Assembly: GCA_905250125.1 (NCBI GenBank)
Contig: CAJNOL010000005.1
Coordinates: 492,236-556,235, forward strand
Direction: 5' to 3'
Source: Rotaria sordida
Taxonomy: Eukaryota; Rotifera; Eurotatoria; Philodinida; Philodinidae
Length of the DNA stretch: 64,000 nt
Made by a program: the position numbers and the translations under genes. Positions within the stretch are counted from its first letter, which is position 1. Every line of letters starts with the position of its first letter. The notes beneath the pieces are model-generated. The model saw only the letters and a list, made by a program, of their open reading frames with translations, did not search any database and was not told the origin of the DNA. Below, in pieces: positions 10,856-22,945 of the stretch.

Positions 10856-13800
10856 ATGTCTGATGGTAAATCAAATTATCTACATGTATTCATTAAATAT
10901 TATTATTTGAATTTTAGGAGTAGACACACATATATTAAGATACTATGAGATTCAGAAACGTCTTGGAAAAGGAGCTTATGGTATTGTATGGAAAGCTACT
11001 GATAAACGAACTAAGGAAGTAGTTGCATTAAAAAAAATATTCGATGCATTTCGAAATCAAACTGATGCCCAAGTAAGATAATTAATAAGTAAATATATAA
11101 ATATATTCATTTATTTTTTAGAGAACATATCGTGAAATAGTTTTCTTACGTGAATTTGGTGAACATCCAAATGTTATACGATTACAAAATGTTTTACGAG
11201 CAGATAATGATCGAGATATTTATCTTATTTTTGAATTTATGGGTAAAAAAAAATTCAAGATTTCTATATTAAATTTTTGAATTCTTTTCTATTCAGAGGC
11301 TGATCTTCATAATGTTATACGAAAAGGAAATATTCTTAAAGATACACATAAACGTTATGTTATGTATCAATTATTAAAAGCAATGAAATATCTTCACTCA
11401 GCAAATGTTATTCATCGTGATATGAAAGTAAAAAAAAAAAGTCTAGTATAGAAAAAAGAATTTCACTAACAAAATCCTTTTCTTTTAGCCATCAAATATT
11501 TTAATTAATCAACAATGTCGAGTTAAAATTTGTGATTTTGGTCTTGCAAGATCATTAAATCATGTTTATGAAGATCCACAACATCCTGCATTGACGGAAT
11601 ATGTTGGTAAGTCAATTTAAATAAAAATTTTATGTATTATTTATTTTTTGTTTTATTTTTAGCAACAAGATGGTATCGTGCACCAGAAATTCTTCTTGCT
11701 TCATCAAAGTATATTTAAAGCTTTTTTTTGTGAAGAGATTAGATTAAATTAAATAATATTTTTGTATATTTAGATATACAAAAGGAGTTGATATGTGGTC
11801 GATTGGTAAGTAACAAAAAAAACAAGTCATTTTACAAAGAAATTTTAATGGATGAGAAGTAGACATCTAAGAATATTTCTTTCTGAATAAAATTGAACGA
11901 CAAACAAGTTTAAATAAACTACGTTAAGTCTCGAACATGTTTTTTTTTGTGTGAGAGAATTAAAAGATTAAAATCGGAATTTACTTATGTCAATATTGAT
12001 TTTTACTTAAATTGAAACATACTTGAATATTAGTTAATAAAAAACAATTAAATCGAGATACTAAGGGATGATCGAAAAATGTCGACACATCTCAAAAGAT
12101 CGATGATAACTATAGCGAATCAATATATGGTTAATTTATGAAAATATGTAATTTTGTAGAGGAAGATTCGAGCTATCATTTGAAAAAAGATATTTCGAAA
12201 TATTCAATATTACGGTCATTTTTCATTTTACAGTTTTTTGAGAAAAATTTTAAAAAAATTTCGTATGTCTTTTGCTCATAGAGATTATTTTTATCAGACT
12301 TACTTCGATGAGTCAAAAGCTATGAGTTGGGATCGGAACTCTGCGCTCTTTTTTGAATATAGGCTTAGAAATTTCGACTTAGTTTTTGTTTGAGAGTAGT
12401 GAAATAATCTTTGACAAGCGAAAAAAATTAGTTTGGACGAAAAATTTTTGTACTTTCACTATTACGATTTGAAACTATAACTTGAGACCTTTATTTATAT
12501 ATCAGTTTATAGAATAGAAGCTACCCTACAAATTGCGCAGTTTGAATATTTTTTAGCTTTCTACGAATCACGTCAATTTTTCTTTTTCCTAAATACTTAT
12601 TTTTAAAAAATCGACAACCGTCTTACATTGATAGGTGCTCTTGAAAAAATGATTGTAGCCTTACTGCAGTAGAAACTACATTAGTAATTCAAAATCACAT
12701 TTTGTAGAGAAGTGTTCGGTGTACAAAACGACTGACTCCAACAATTTTTAGCATGTTCAATAAGGAACTTATAGGGTAAACAAAAAACCTGTTGACTCAC
12801 AAAAATAGACACAACATTTCTAAACTCATATTCGAAAAGAGCATAAAAATATCCTACTTTCTGGCAACTTTTTATAGATTCATTGTAACTTTGGACAGAA
12901 CCGGATATTGAGGAGGTCTCGAGGGAAGGACGGCCTAGTGGACAGGTCTTCTCTGAGAATGAAAGTACTTTCTGTCGAATTTTTAGTCCTTCCCACTTCT
13001 AGAAAATATCGATAACCTTAGTTCTGACTCATAGCTTTTGACTCTGAATAAATATCTTGTTGGAAAAGTTTCCAATTATTCTTTATGCTTGTTGCTTGAA
13101 TTTATCTTTCTAACAGTTTTTTACAACTTTATTAAGAAACCTTAAGTTAAAAGTAATCGTTCAAAAACAAGGAGTCAACGCATAAGAAAAACTTAGCTTA
13201 AAAGAATGTAACATGCAAATATTCACTCAAGATTAGTGAAATCACTATAACATTGTATTACATTTATACATTTCAAAGTATCGTTTCAGATGATAGGTCG
13301 ACTGTTCCTCTACAAAATTACATTTTTCAATTAATTAACTGCATATATAGATTTGTCATACATATTACTGATTTACTGTGAGAGGGTTCGAAGCTTTTCG
13401 ACCATTCTTTGTGAAAATAACATATATTAATTCTAAAAGTTTTTGTTTTTTTTTCATTTCCAGGTTGTATTTTTGGTGAAATATTACTTGGGAAACCATT
13501 ATTTCAAGGAACATCGACATTTAATCAATTAGAACGTATTCTTCAATATATTCCAAAACCGAGTCAATCGGATATAGATAGTATTTCATCACAATATGGA
13601 CCAAGTGTATTAGAACGTGCATCATCTGTGTAGATTTTCTATTCTAAAAATTTGTTTTTGTTTTTCATTTTATTAATTATCAATTTTAGACCAAGAAAAT
13701 CATTTGATAATTTAATTCCAGGTGCTACTGAAGAATCAATTGATTTACTTCGTCGTCTTCTTCAATTTAATCCAGATAAAAGAATTATAGCAGACGAAGG

Positions 13801-15821
13801 ACTTCGTCATAGTTTCGTTGTTTCGTATGTTTATTATTATTATTATTTTGTATATTTATTTTCTTCAATTTATTTGTAATAATTTAATAGATTTCAAAAT
13901 TCAAAAGAAGAAATTGTTAAAGGTTATGATGTCGTTCCACAATTAAGTGATGATATACAATTAACTATTGACGAATATCGAAAAAAATTATATGAAGTAA
14001 ATATAATTTCAATATAAAAATAAATCTTTATTTTTAATTTTTTTTTAAATACAGTTAATTCAATTACGTAAAGTATCAGCTAAAATACCAACAAATACAT
14101 CTTCAAATTCCAATAATACAACAGAAGTTCAACCATCAAAACCACGTGAGAATTCAGCCGATCAACAACAACAACAACAGCAACAACAACAACAACAACA
14201 ACAACAACAACGTTATGGTGCCAGTGCATATATAGATCAATCAGAATATGATTCTTTTGTACAACCAACAATTATAACAAAACAAGATGAAGCTACTCGA
14301 GGAGCTTATTCGAATTATACACAACCAAATGCAAATGATTATAATAAAACTCGACAAGTTTATAATCAAGATAAAACTGATGATGATTATTCAAATGAAC
14401 AACAACAACAACAATATACAAAACCTTCAACAACAGCATACCCTGGACTTCTTGGACGAACAAGTACTTATAATAATTTACAATCAACTCAAGGACAACC
14501 AAGAGTAACAAGTGCGAAACAACGAAATTCATCATCTGGTTCAAATATATATCAAGTAATTTATAAAAAGAAAAACTCAAATTTTTATCGCATATTATTA
14601 TTTTGTGGTATACAATCTAAAGGCAGTGTTGAAATATATAGAGTTAGACCGTGACAGACACTATTCGAAGACCATCATAGGCCGAAATAGATGCTGATCG
14701 GATGCTCTCAGAAACCGCGGCAAACATTAACTAAAGATCGTGATGCACCTTAGTCAAGGACCATCACAGACGGTGACAGACGCCTTAGCAACGTTTTCTA
14801 TCTTCGTCATAGTCCGTGGCAGATGTTGTTGATATACGATCAAAGACCATATATCAATAATATCTCATTATAATATATGAACTACTTATTTCATTTCAGT
14901 AGGATTAAGTCAAAAGATGGTGAAGAATATAGAGCAGCCGGAATTTTATCAATAGGACTTTCGCAAACTGCTACAAAACAATATTAGTATAGGATACATG
15001 CGAGAGCTGAAGCTAATATTGTTGAAATATATATATCAGAGCTTACACTCATCAAATGTAGTTGATAGGAAGTTCTTTTTAAAATTCATATCTAATTTAC
15101 AGTCTAATTGGCGAAATTTTTGGAACCACGAAATACACTCCAAAATAGATAGAATAAAACAATCTGTCTATCCTTAGAAAAAAGCAGCTACATCGTATTT
15201 TATATTTTATTCCTACAAGGAGTTCACTAACAACTTTTTTTTTTTGTTGATTAAGAAAACAAATTTTGGAAATTTAATGCGTGAAAAAACATCCACAGCT
15301 AATCGAGGTTTTCGTTCCGGTTCAGCTCCAACACCAATACCACCACCTAAACAAACAAATAATGGAAATAATAATTATTATATTCGTCGTCCAACTGTTG
15401 TATTTAATGATGAACGTATTGGTCCAAGTGATAAAAGTAGTGGTGCACAAGTAAAAGTGAACCAAAAATTTGTAAATTTTCATTTTTGTCTTCCTTTTTT
15501 TTTAATTATATTCTGTTTTTTTGTTAGATATCAAGTCTTCGACCTAGTTCAGCTGTTGATATTCGACCTAAATCTCGTTTTCAGTCGGCATCAACTATTC
15601 AACAATTGAATTCTGGTGCATCAGCATCAGCATTTGGATCTTATTCTGGTCAACAACAACAACAACAACAACCACAACGTCGTCCAACATATGGAAATTA
15701 TTCTAACATGACATCATCAATGATGGCACGAGATAATCTTGGTGGTTATAATCAAAATATGGGTACAATTACTCAAAATGGACTTCGTGTTCTTGATGGG
15801 CTTCTTCATAATATCACGTAA
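10856..15821 (+). CDS. MAPK15: MAPK15/ERK7-type atypical MAP kinase
   Basis: The gene has 11 or so exons and encodes about 665 residues. The kinase domain has the Gly loop [30 protein letters not shown] (a stretch typical of ERK7), catalytic HRDMKPSN, DFGLARS, the activation-loop TEY in [14 protein letters not shown], and RPLF-like [15 protein letters not shown]. The domain ends near residue 310. The long C-terminal tail is Gln/Ser/Thr/Asn-rich with a run of about 16 Gln; such a tail is an ERK7 trait linked to autoactivation and turnover. ERK7 acts at cilia bases, in secretion and in autophagy. Exon 1 supplies only MSDG. Introns are short except 11.8-13.46 kb, which holds a fold-back element, and 14.55-15.26 kb, which holds a dispersed repeat. 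It converges on the kelch gene with 140 bp between stops. Confidence 0.93.
12063..13412. mobile_element. Intronic fold-back element in MAPK15
   Basis: Arms about 600 bp long fold back on each other inside the 1.66-kb intron. Outer ends pair as 'atgatcgaaaa' (12065) with 'ttttcgaccat' (about 13400). Further in, 'gtaattttgtagagga' (12150) pairs with 'tcctctacaaaattac' (13307), 'gagtcaaaagctatgag' (12310) with 'ctcatagcttttgactc' (13030), and 'gaatataggcttagaaa' with 'tttctaaactcatattc' (12818). No transposase ORF is seen. Parts match the element at 61.9-62.9 kb, so this is a mobile family rather than a local duplication. Confidence 0.8.
14155..14220 (+). repeat. CAA/CAG polyglutamine microsatellite in MAPK15
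   Basis: A CAA-rich trinucleotide run with a CAG interruption encodes about 16 consecutive Gln in the C-terminal tail. Shorter Gln runs follow near 14400 and 15650. The mixed codons should stabilise the tract against slippage. Confidence 0.9.
14625..15235. mobile_element. Dispersed repeat family, copy A (longest)
   Basis: This copy occupies most of the last long MAPK15 intron. It starts with GC-richer sub-repeats around 'gaccatcatagg', 'ggaccatcacagac' and 'ggtgacagacgcc'. It continues with 'gatatacgatcaaagacc' then 'atatatcaataatatctc', and ends with 'aaaatagatagaataaaaca' and 'tcctacaaggagt'. The middle and the end recur at 29.15-29.35 and 46.99-47.17 kb. No ORF is intact. It looks like a non-autonomous element or the 3' part of a retroelement. 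Confidence 0.7.
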
Positions 15822-15961
15822 AAAATTAGTTCTGTTCTTTTTTTTTCTTAGTGTTTACATTTCACCTATTTTCTTTTCTTATATATGACCAAGAGTTATC
15901 TGCAATGTAAATTTCTTTGTTTTTTTTTTTTTGAGAAAAGTAAATATGAAATAAAATGTCA

Positions 15962-18804
15962 TTAATCTGTTTTTGTTTCTTCAATTGGAATATTTGAAAT
16001 TTCTTTTTGATTCAACATTAACCATTTTCTATTAATTAAATCATATTTTGATACTGGAATAAATTGATCTTCTTCATCTGGATTATCTGATTTCATTTTT
16101 TCTGATATTATTAATATATTATTATCAATAGCTACGATATTTAATTTTTTAAGATTAGGTATATCAGTTAAATGTGACCAATCTTTTGTTGATTTATCAT
16201 AACATAAAATTTCTGCTACAGGTATTAATTCACCAGATGATGATTTCGTATAACCACCACATGCAAAAAGTCCACCATCAGGTGGTATAATATCATTACC
16301 ACATGCAACAAGTAATGCACGTGCTCGTGGTGATATTGTTTGAGATTTATTATTAATATTAAATGTATTCTTTAATATTGTCCATCTAAATATGTTTTTG
16401 TATAATATAAAAAAGCAGAATAATTTTTTTTTACATACTTTTTTGATGTTAAATCTTCAAGTTGTAAGAATTCATTACGAAATAGAACATGACCAGAAAG
16501 TAAATCATATCCACCAAAAACATACAATGAATCTTTATCATCAAGTGTTACAGCAGGACCTATGAATAAAATGTATATATATAAATACAAAAATAAAGAA
16601 CAAAAACAAAAAGAAGTTTCTGTAAATATAGTTTCTTGTTAAATTTGACAAATCATAAAAGAGAGTATGAATGATTCTGAATTTATGAAAATATCTTGGA
16701 ACAACATAATCAATTTATTTAGTAAATCAGAAATGATATATTGCTCATTATTTTATCAAACTTTTGATATATGATCCATTTCAGACAAAATGTGACATAT
16801 CCAATTTCTATTTGACTTTGATTCTTCAGAAGGATTATTTTTTTGAATAAGATCTTTTAGCAGAGATATGCGTAAAAATATTGACTCTTTTAACTGGTTA
16901 TTAATTAATTAAACAAGTCATTAACGAATATCTCTCTAACCATACGAGAGAACAATCCGAAAATTTCAACATACACTCAACGGTACGAATTGCATCTTTG
17001 GTGAGATTTTCACCAAGATCAAACTCCAACATCTTCGTCTTAAAAGCCGATGTTCTAGAGATCCAATCAAGTCTCGAAACAAAATTTGTTGTCTTACTAT
17101 CATCTAGAAATACTGAAGAAGGCATTGTACCGTTTAGAATTGTTTTTGAACTCCTCATCCAGTTATACGGGCATTTTTTCGTACTCCGTCACATGGATAA
17201 CGAATAGTAAATCGATTTTTTTTGAAAAACCTAGACATGTTGAGAAAAAGCTTTGGACAGAGATTTTGTAGTCAATGTTATTTTTTGAGCCACGTCACTA
17301 AAGCTAGGTTTTGACTGATAACTCTTCTGAGCAAAGGTCTCTAGCGCTGATCTTTTCAAAGCATCTAGAATAACTTAACGTACATGTAACATAAAAATTA
17401 ACTCTATGAAAATTCATTATCCCGAGATACATATGTTTTAATTTTGCAAAGTCCTGTCACTAATGAATGATTTTACCCATATGTTAATGTTCTTATAATT
17501 TAACCCAAGACTTTAATCAAGAACTATAACAATTAATAAAAGATCTATTGTGTTTTTCGGCGAAGAATACCAAAAAAGGTTTCACATTATCTCAAACAAT
17601 TGAATAGTGTAGATCGACAATTTTCAAGTGAATTTCATCAGAATCTATTCTTGTTACACTTAAACAAGGGTGGGTATGGGTCCTCTGTCCATTCACAGTC
17701 GTAATCATATATCATGCACTCACATTCGAAGCACCCTCATTCACGCCTCCTTACTCACATCCTAGGACTTGAATAAAATACTGCTGTTTCATTATGTTTC
17801 GGACATTTTTAGCGACGTACGATTTTTATTAGAATTCATATAACTAGCTTCTACTCATAGAAAAAGTATATTTCGAAGCAATTGATCTAGAAAACTAAGG
17901 AGCTGCGTCTAGAGAAAATTTTAATGTTAAACAATAATTCTTTTTTGTACACAATTAATTTATCTATACGATATATATTCTCACCACATAATGGATTTGG
18001 TAAGGATGGTAACATTTCCCATTGATCATCAGTTTGTCCATATACATAGCAAGTTTCTGTCGGTCTACAAATCATATATATATATATACATATTTCTAAC
18101 TATTTGATTTCAAAATTTCTTACATATTTATTATTGTATTTCCTCCAATAACAACCATTTTTCCTATTAAAACATTATATTAATAAAAATCGAAAAAGAA
18201 ATTAATATATTTCTCCACCATTATTAGCTGCAACACCAAAATTAATACGTCCGTGACCTGGTACAGGAGGAATTTTTTCTAATTTTTTCTCTTCGATATT
18301 CCATTTCCAATCATTCGATGGTGCTCGACGTTCTTTTCGAATTGAATCAAATAGATAACCACCTATGAAATCGAATTTTACAAACAAAAAATTTCTAAAT
18401 GTTATAATCATACCAACAATATATACAATATTCGGCATATTAACATAATAAGCACGTTTTCTTAATTCTAGACCACGTAACATATCTGCTAGTTGTGTAT
18501 TAATTTTATCTAATTCCGTATCCACTTGAAGAAAAAAAAGAGAAAATGAATTTCAATTTCTTTTATGTCGTAGATTTTTTACATTTATCATTATCAGATG
18601 ATGTAATAGCATTAATTGATGTAAAATCTTCAATATTTTCTTGTCGTGCATCTTTTAGAAAACCATACTATTAAAATATATAATCAAAAAACAATTATTT
18701 TAAATCATTTAAAACCTATTTACTTGATCTCGAAATGCAAATTTTTCAAGAAATAATGTCGTACAACGAGGACTTCTATCATTATATCGTTTTAGATATG
18801 CCAT
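15962..18804 (-). CDS. Kelch-repeat protein
   Basis: Exons join from MAYLKRYNDRSPRCTT at 18804 down to a stop at 15962. The N-terminal 60 residues are charged and helical (LDTELDKINTQLADMLRGLE). Kelch blades follow, recognised by their double-Gly motifs: VYIVGGYLFDS, KMVVIGGNTII, LYVFGGYDLLSG, LFACGGYTKSSSGE. Each is followed by a Trp strand (WKWNIEEKKLEKIPPVPG, WEMLPSLPNPLCG, WSHLTDIPNL). Five or so blades suggest a complete or nearly complete beta-propeller, a protein-interaction fold. No BTB or F-box is visible, so a ubiquitin-ligase adaptor role cannot be claimed. One intron (about 16.56-17.99 kb) is 1.4 kb; the donor before GKMVVIGG is weak (G|GTGGAG). It converges on MAPK15. Confidence 0.82.
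16564..17986 (-). other. Long intron of the kelch gene
   Basis: This 1.4-kb intron has no convincing exon. An open frame at 16901-17158 (-) is 85 codons long but has no splice context or homology I recognise. Near 17668-17750 lies a G/T-rich then C/A-rich tract ('gggtgggtatgggtcctctg', 'cattcacagtcg') that resembles the hairpin tracts listed elsewhere. Confidence 0.5.
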
Positions 18805-19066
18805 TAAATAAATAACAAATAAATAAATATAAATACGCGCTCAAATAATTATTATTTTTAAAGAAAAGAAAAAAAAACGATACATAATATAACAATTTGA
18901 TTTTTCTTTTTTCGTTTTAGCATTTCAACGGAACACTCAAAAAAAAAAGCAAGCCTACTAACATCGTGTTCGTTTACACCAGAAGTATATGGAATGTTGA
19001 AAAAAAATCAACACAAACACATTCGTGAATATATGACTAGTGTAAAATTTTCATTCGAATAAATCA

Positions 19067-21746
19067 TCAATGAATATTTTCTGCACTTGTCAATCGACCA
19101 CGAGATGGTGGAATAAATTGTTGTTTATTTTGTTGTTGATGATCAATAGAATATATATTTCTTAATGTTCGATTTGTTTGTTGTTGTTGAAGAGGATAAG
19201 ATGGTGAAACATTATTTAAAACAGACATTGATGATGCACGTTTTATAGTTGAATCTTGTTGTTGAAATTGCATTGAATTAAATGATGGAAGATTTGATGG
19301 TGTACCACGAAGTTTTTGTACAAGTTTTTCTGAACCACGTCGAATACTTTGACGTAATTTTTGAAATGAACCACTACGACGTAATTTTCCATATTCTTGT
19401 GTAATAGGTACTTGTGAACGTCGAATTGTTTCATGATTAATATCATCATTTAGTTGAATTTGTTTTAAAATATCTAATGCACGATTAATAACATCAGATT
19501 GATTTTGTAAAGATTTTGTTGCACATAATTCAAATAAATCAGCTTGTTCATAGAAATTTAATCGACGACAAAGTGCTCCTAAAAATAAAATTTTTATGAA
19601 ACAAAAGAATTTAAAAAAAAAAAAAATTTTACCGAGATTTTTTAATGTTGTCATAATTATTGTTGTATCACGATTAGAATTTAATGATTGACACTGTTCA
19701 TTTGATATTAATTGAGATTCAGATAAAATTTCTTCATATAATTGTACAGCTAATTTATATTTTCCTTCACGTAAATATGCTGATGCAAGATTATTTTTTG
19801 TTTTTGATACATTAGAATCATTTTTACCATAATTTTTTGTATAAATTTCAATAGCACGTTTATAATATTCTTCAACTTTATCATATTTACCTTGATTAAG
19901 ACATAATAATGCTAAATTATTTAATTGTTTTCCAACATCTGGATGATTCATACCAAAATATTTTTCACGAATTTCTAATGCACGTTTACATAATGGTTCT
20001 AGATAAATAAAAAAAAAATAATTTTCAATAACAATTAAGCAGTGGATCGAAAGTTTCCAGACAAAATATAAAACTATATTTTTGTGTATTTAAATACATA
20101 GGAAAAGAGTGAGAAGTGGAGTCCGAATCCTGTTGAATTCAGGTTCGGAACGAATCCGATGGACTCTAGTGACAAGTAGTGTATGAGAATTAGAATTTTG
20201 TGTTCTCTCAGAATATATGCTTAGAATTTTTCTATGATTTTTGACTGTTGAGCTATAAGTGGAACTCGAAAAATTTTTTTTCGAGGAAAAAAACCTCAAA
20301 TAGAATTTGTTCGAGATATGCCACAAAGTTTTAATTGAATATATTGGAAGATACAGAAAATAAGGTTTTTATACAGCGGTATATTTGAATAGAATTTTTC
20401 GGAAACTATTGAAGTGTAGTAACAGCTTTTATAAAGTCTATCACAAAACAAAATCGCTATTTTTCTGATTTTCGCCCTTCTAGCGTAAAATGATCCTCCG
20501 CTATAATTCTGCCATTTTTTAACAGATTAATCAAAACTCTTCATTCTTGCGTCATTTTTGTAGGGTAGAGATCATCTTCAAGTACGATATATTTGTAGAA
20601 CTTACTTTATTTCTACAGGAAATAGAGTACTACACGGGCACAACTTCTCATGCTCCGCCAATTGCGTACTCAACCCACGGACCGTAGTGCTCTAACAGGA
20701 AGCAGTCTTGTCTTTAGAAAAAGAATATTTGTGCCTCACCGAAAAATTCTTTCGGGTCCTGTCAATAATCAAAAGTCATAGAAAACAACATGTAAGTATA
20801 TATTCTGAAAGAGTAAAAAATTCTCGATTCTAAAGCACTACTAATGCATTTAAATAGACGAAAAATAATCAAATATTTTTGTCTAAAAAATTTCAATCGA
20901 GTTCATACCTGCTTCTTTATATCGATTCTTTTTTCCATAAAGTACAGCTAAATTATTTAATGTTGCAGCAACAGCTGGATGTTCATTTCCAAGTGTTTTT
21001 TCTCGTATTGTTAAAGCTTCAGTTAATAATTGTAATGCTTCTTTAAATTTATTTTGATCACGATAAACTAATGCAAGTATATTAAGCATTGTTGCAACAT
21101 CTGGATGTGTATGACCATGAGTTTTTTCAAGATCTTCAAGTGCTTGTCGACATAATGGTACAGCAACTTCATATCGACCAGCTTGTGCATACTGAATAAC
21201 AAGATTATGTAAAGTACGAAAACGTGGTGGAATTTCTGAATGATTTTTATTTGTTTCTAAATTTGTATTTGAATTTATTTGTATTTGTTCTTTTGTTTCA
21301 ATTGGTATATCTGTATTAATATCAATTGAATTTGTTAAATTAATATTATCTGATATTGATTGTGATGATATTAATGATTCATTTAATAAATTAATATCAC
21401 GTTCATAATCTTGTCGTATGTGTGTACTTGTTTGTAAATGTTTTTCTGTTAATGAAAGTTCATCACGTAACCAACTATTTTCTTGTGTTAATCTTTGAAC
21501 TTGTAACATTAATTTATGTATTTCACTATCAAGATTTTCTAAATGATTATCAAGTTGTAACATAACAAATGCTTCATCAATACCCAAATCAATTGATTCA
21601 AGTGATTGGTGAAGACGTTGACATTTATTATCATCATCAATTGTTGATGAAAGTAATAAATTATGTTCATGTCGTAATGATTCAAGATCAGATAGAACTA
21701 ATCGAGTTGAATGAGTTAAATCAGAATTTATACATGTTGTACTCAT
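19067..21746 (-). CDS. KLC: Kinesin light chain
   Basis: Three exons (21746-20909, 19998-19633, 19578-19067) give 571 residues, normal for the family. The N-terminal 160 residues form the heptad coiled coil that binds kinesin heavy chain (LDNHLENLDSEIHKLMLQVQ). Tetratricopeptide repeats follow from about residue 185: RFRTLHNLVIQYAQAGRYEV, HPDVATMLNILALVYRDQNK, HPAVAATLNNLAVLYGKKNR, HPDVGKQLNNLALLCLNQGK, SKTKNNLASAYLREGKYK and a weaker sixth. These bind cargo. The C-terminus has the phospho-prone KLRRSGSFQKLRQSIRRGSE stretch, then a Gln-rich tail. The first intron interrupts a TPR repeat and is almost entirely a fold-back element. ATTCTAG abuts the ATG directly, a good leader-splice candidate. 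Confidence 0.95.
20038..20897. mobile_element. Fold-back element filling KLC intron 1
   Basis: The left end 'tggatcgaaagtttccagac' (20044) is matched in reverse by 'gtctaaaaaatttcaatcga' (20881). Inner pairs include 'ctctcagaatatatgctta' (20205) with the reverse complement of 'gtatatattctgaaagag' (20795), and 'atgatttttgactgttga' (20236) with 'tcaataatcaaaagtcat' (20763). The element begins about 10 bp inside the donor and ends about 40 bp before the acceptor, so it makes up nearly all of the 910-bp intron. Confidence 0.75.
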
Positions 21747-22324
21747 CTAGAATATTTCAATATGAGATCAAAGATAAATATGTCTCTTTTCTTATTGTAT
21801 ATTTTTTGATTGAACCGTATAATTCAATGTACATGTTACATTCAATCGTATAATATATTTCGTCATTTACTACCAAACTGTAGAGATGCGAGAGTGAGAC
21901 AGAGAGAAAAAAGAAAAGGAAAGGTTACAAAATGGTAATGAAGTATATGTTGTTTTACATTCTATTTTTCTTTCGATATATATTGTTTTATTATAATTGA
22001 ATGAATATGTAAGATTTGACGAGATTATTCAACACTGAATTAGAATTTAATTCATCTTACCGTATTCTTATAAACTGTTCAATAAAATAAGTTTAAGTGT
22101 TTACCGTCTGGTTGCCACTAGATATATATATATATATATACATACGTTCGAGTATTTTTTTTTCTCTCGCTCTCTCTCTCTCTCTCTCTCTTTCTTTCTA
22201 TCACCATCATCGCCATTAGTGATTGAATGCTATATATACATATCAGCTGTTATACCGAAAAAAATCAAATTATAATTTCAAATCAGTATAGACAATGAAA
22301 AGATGAAAACAAAGATTAACGTCT

Positions 22325-22355
<31 letters not shown>

Positions 22356-22945
22356 AAATTTTCATGTTTTACTACTCACTAGTTCATTATAAAATCATTT
22401 AGATGTGAAGACAAAAAAAAACAGAATGAAATGTGTTAGTTGTGTAGTAAGAATAGTAAACGAGGATGGCTCGACGACATATTAAGAAGAGAAAAAAAAA
22501 TCGAGAATGAAAGGTACGTATTTTTCTCTCTCTCTTTCTGCTTACATTTGCCTCGTCGATGTTCAACATCGGCACGAGGTCACAGAGCCATAAGTCAACA
22601 TTGAACAGCACATAGCACTGGCCATCATCAACTATTCTCTTTATTTTTTTCTTCTTTCGTTGATCGTTCCCAATGTAGAAAGAAAGAATGATGATTGAGC
22701 TCAAGGTCATCAGTTAATCTACATGTCTTTTATTTTATTTATACTTTAATCATCGACTTTAACGAGTTTATTGATAGAAGCAAAGCGTGCGTATTGATAG
22801 TTTATTTATATCTAAACATATATATATATGTATGTATTTATCCCAAATAGCTCTACAATCTATGTATGATGATATTAATGACTAGATTATTGCGTGAAGA
22901 AAAATATAAAGAAAAGAGAAAACGAATAATCGATAAAGAGTGTAA
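21747..22945. promoter_or_regulatory. KLC upstream region with microsatellites and a palindrome
   Basis: This 1.2-kb spacer lies between the KLC start and the SLC6 stop. It holds a (TA)n tract at 22122-22141, a (TC)n tract at about 22163-22191, a second TA/GATA tract near 22325-22357, and a 29-bp near-perfect hairpin at 22551-22579. Pyrimidine tracts of this sort often sit in promoters. An open frame at 22399-22710 (-) looks like chance. Confidence 0.5.
22551..22579. repeat. Short perfect-stem palindrome
   Basis: CCTCGT pairs with ACGAGG and CGATGTT with AACATCG, giving a 13-bp stem with a 2-nt bulge and almost no loop. It sits in a GC-rich island of about 90 bp within AT-rich sequence. It could be a protein-binding site or part of a structured RNA. 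The stem is too short for a standard microRNA precursor. Confidence 0.6.

Noticed and set aside
14080-14580. Minus-strand frames opposite the MAPK15 Gln-rich tail
   Set aside because: They are antisense shadows of CAA/CAG-rich coding sequence, giving runs of Val and Leu.
16901-17158. An 85-codon minus-strand frame in the kelch intron
   Set aside because: It is inside an intron on the same strand, has no splice sites that join it in frame to the kelch exons, and shows no domain.
22551-22640. The GC-rich hairpin region as a microRNA gene
   Set aside because: The stem is only 13 bp with almost no loop, and I could not extend pairing to a precursor-length stem.
22399-22710. A 103-codon minus-strand frame upstream of KLC
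   Set aside because: It spans homopolymer runs and the palindrome, has no acceptor or donor logic and an unnatural composition.
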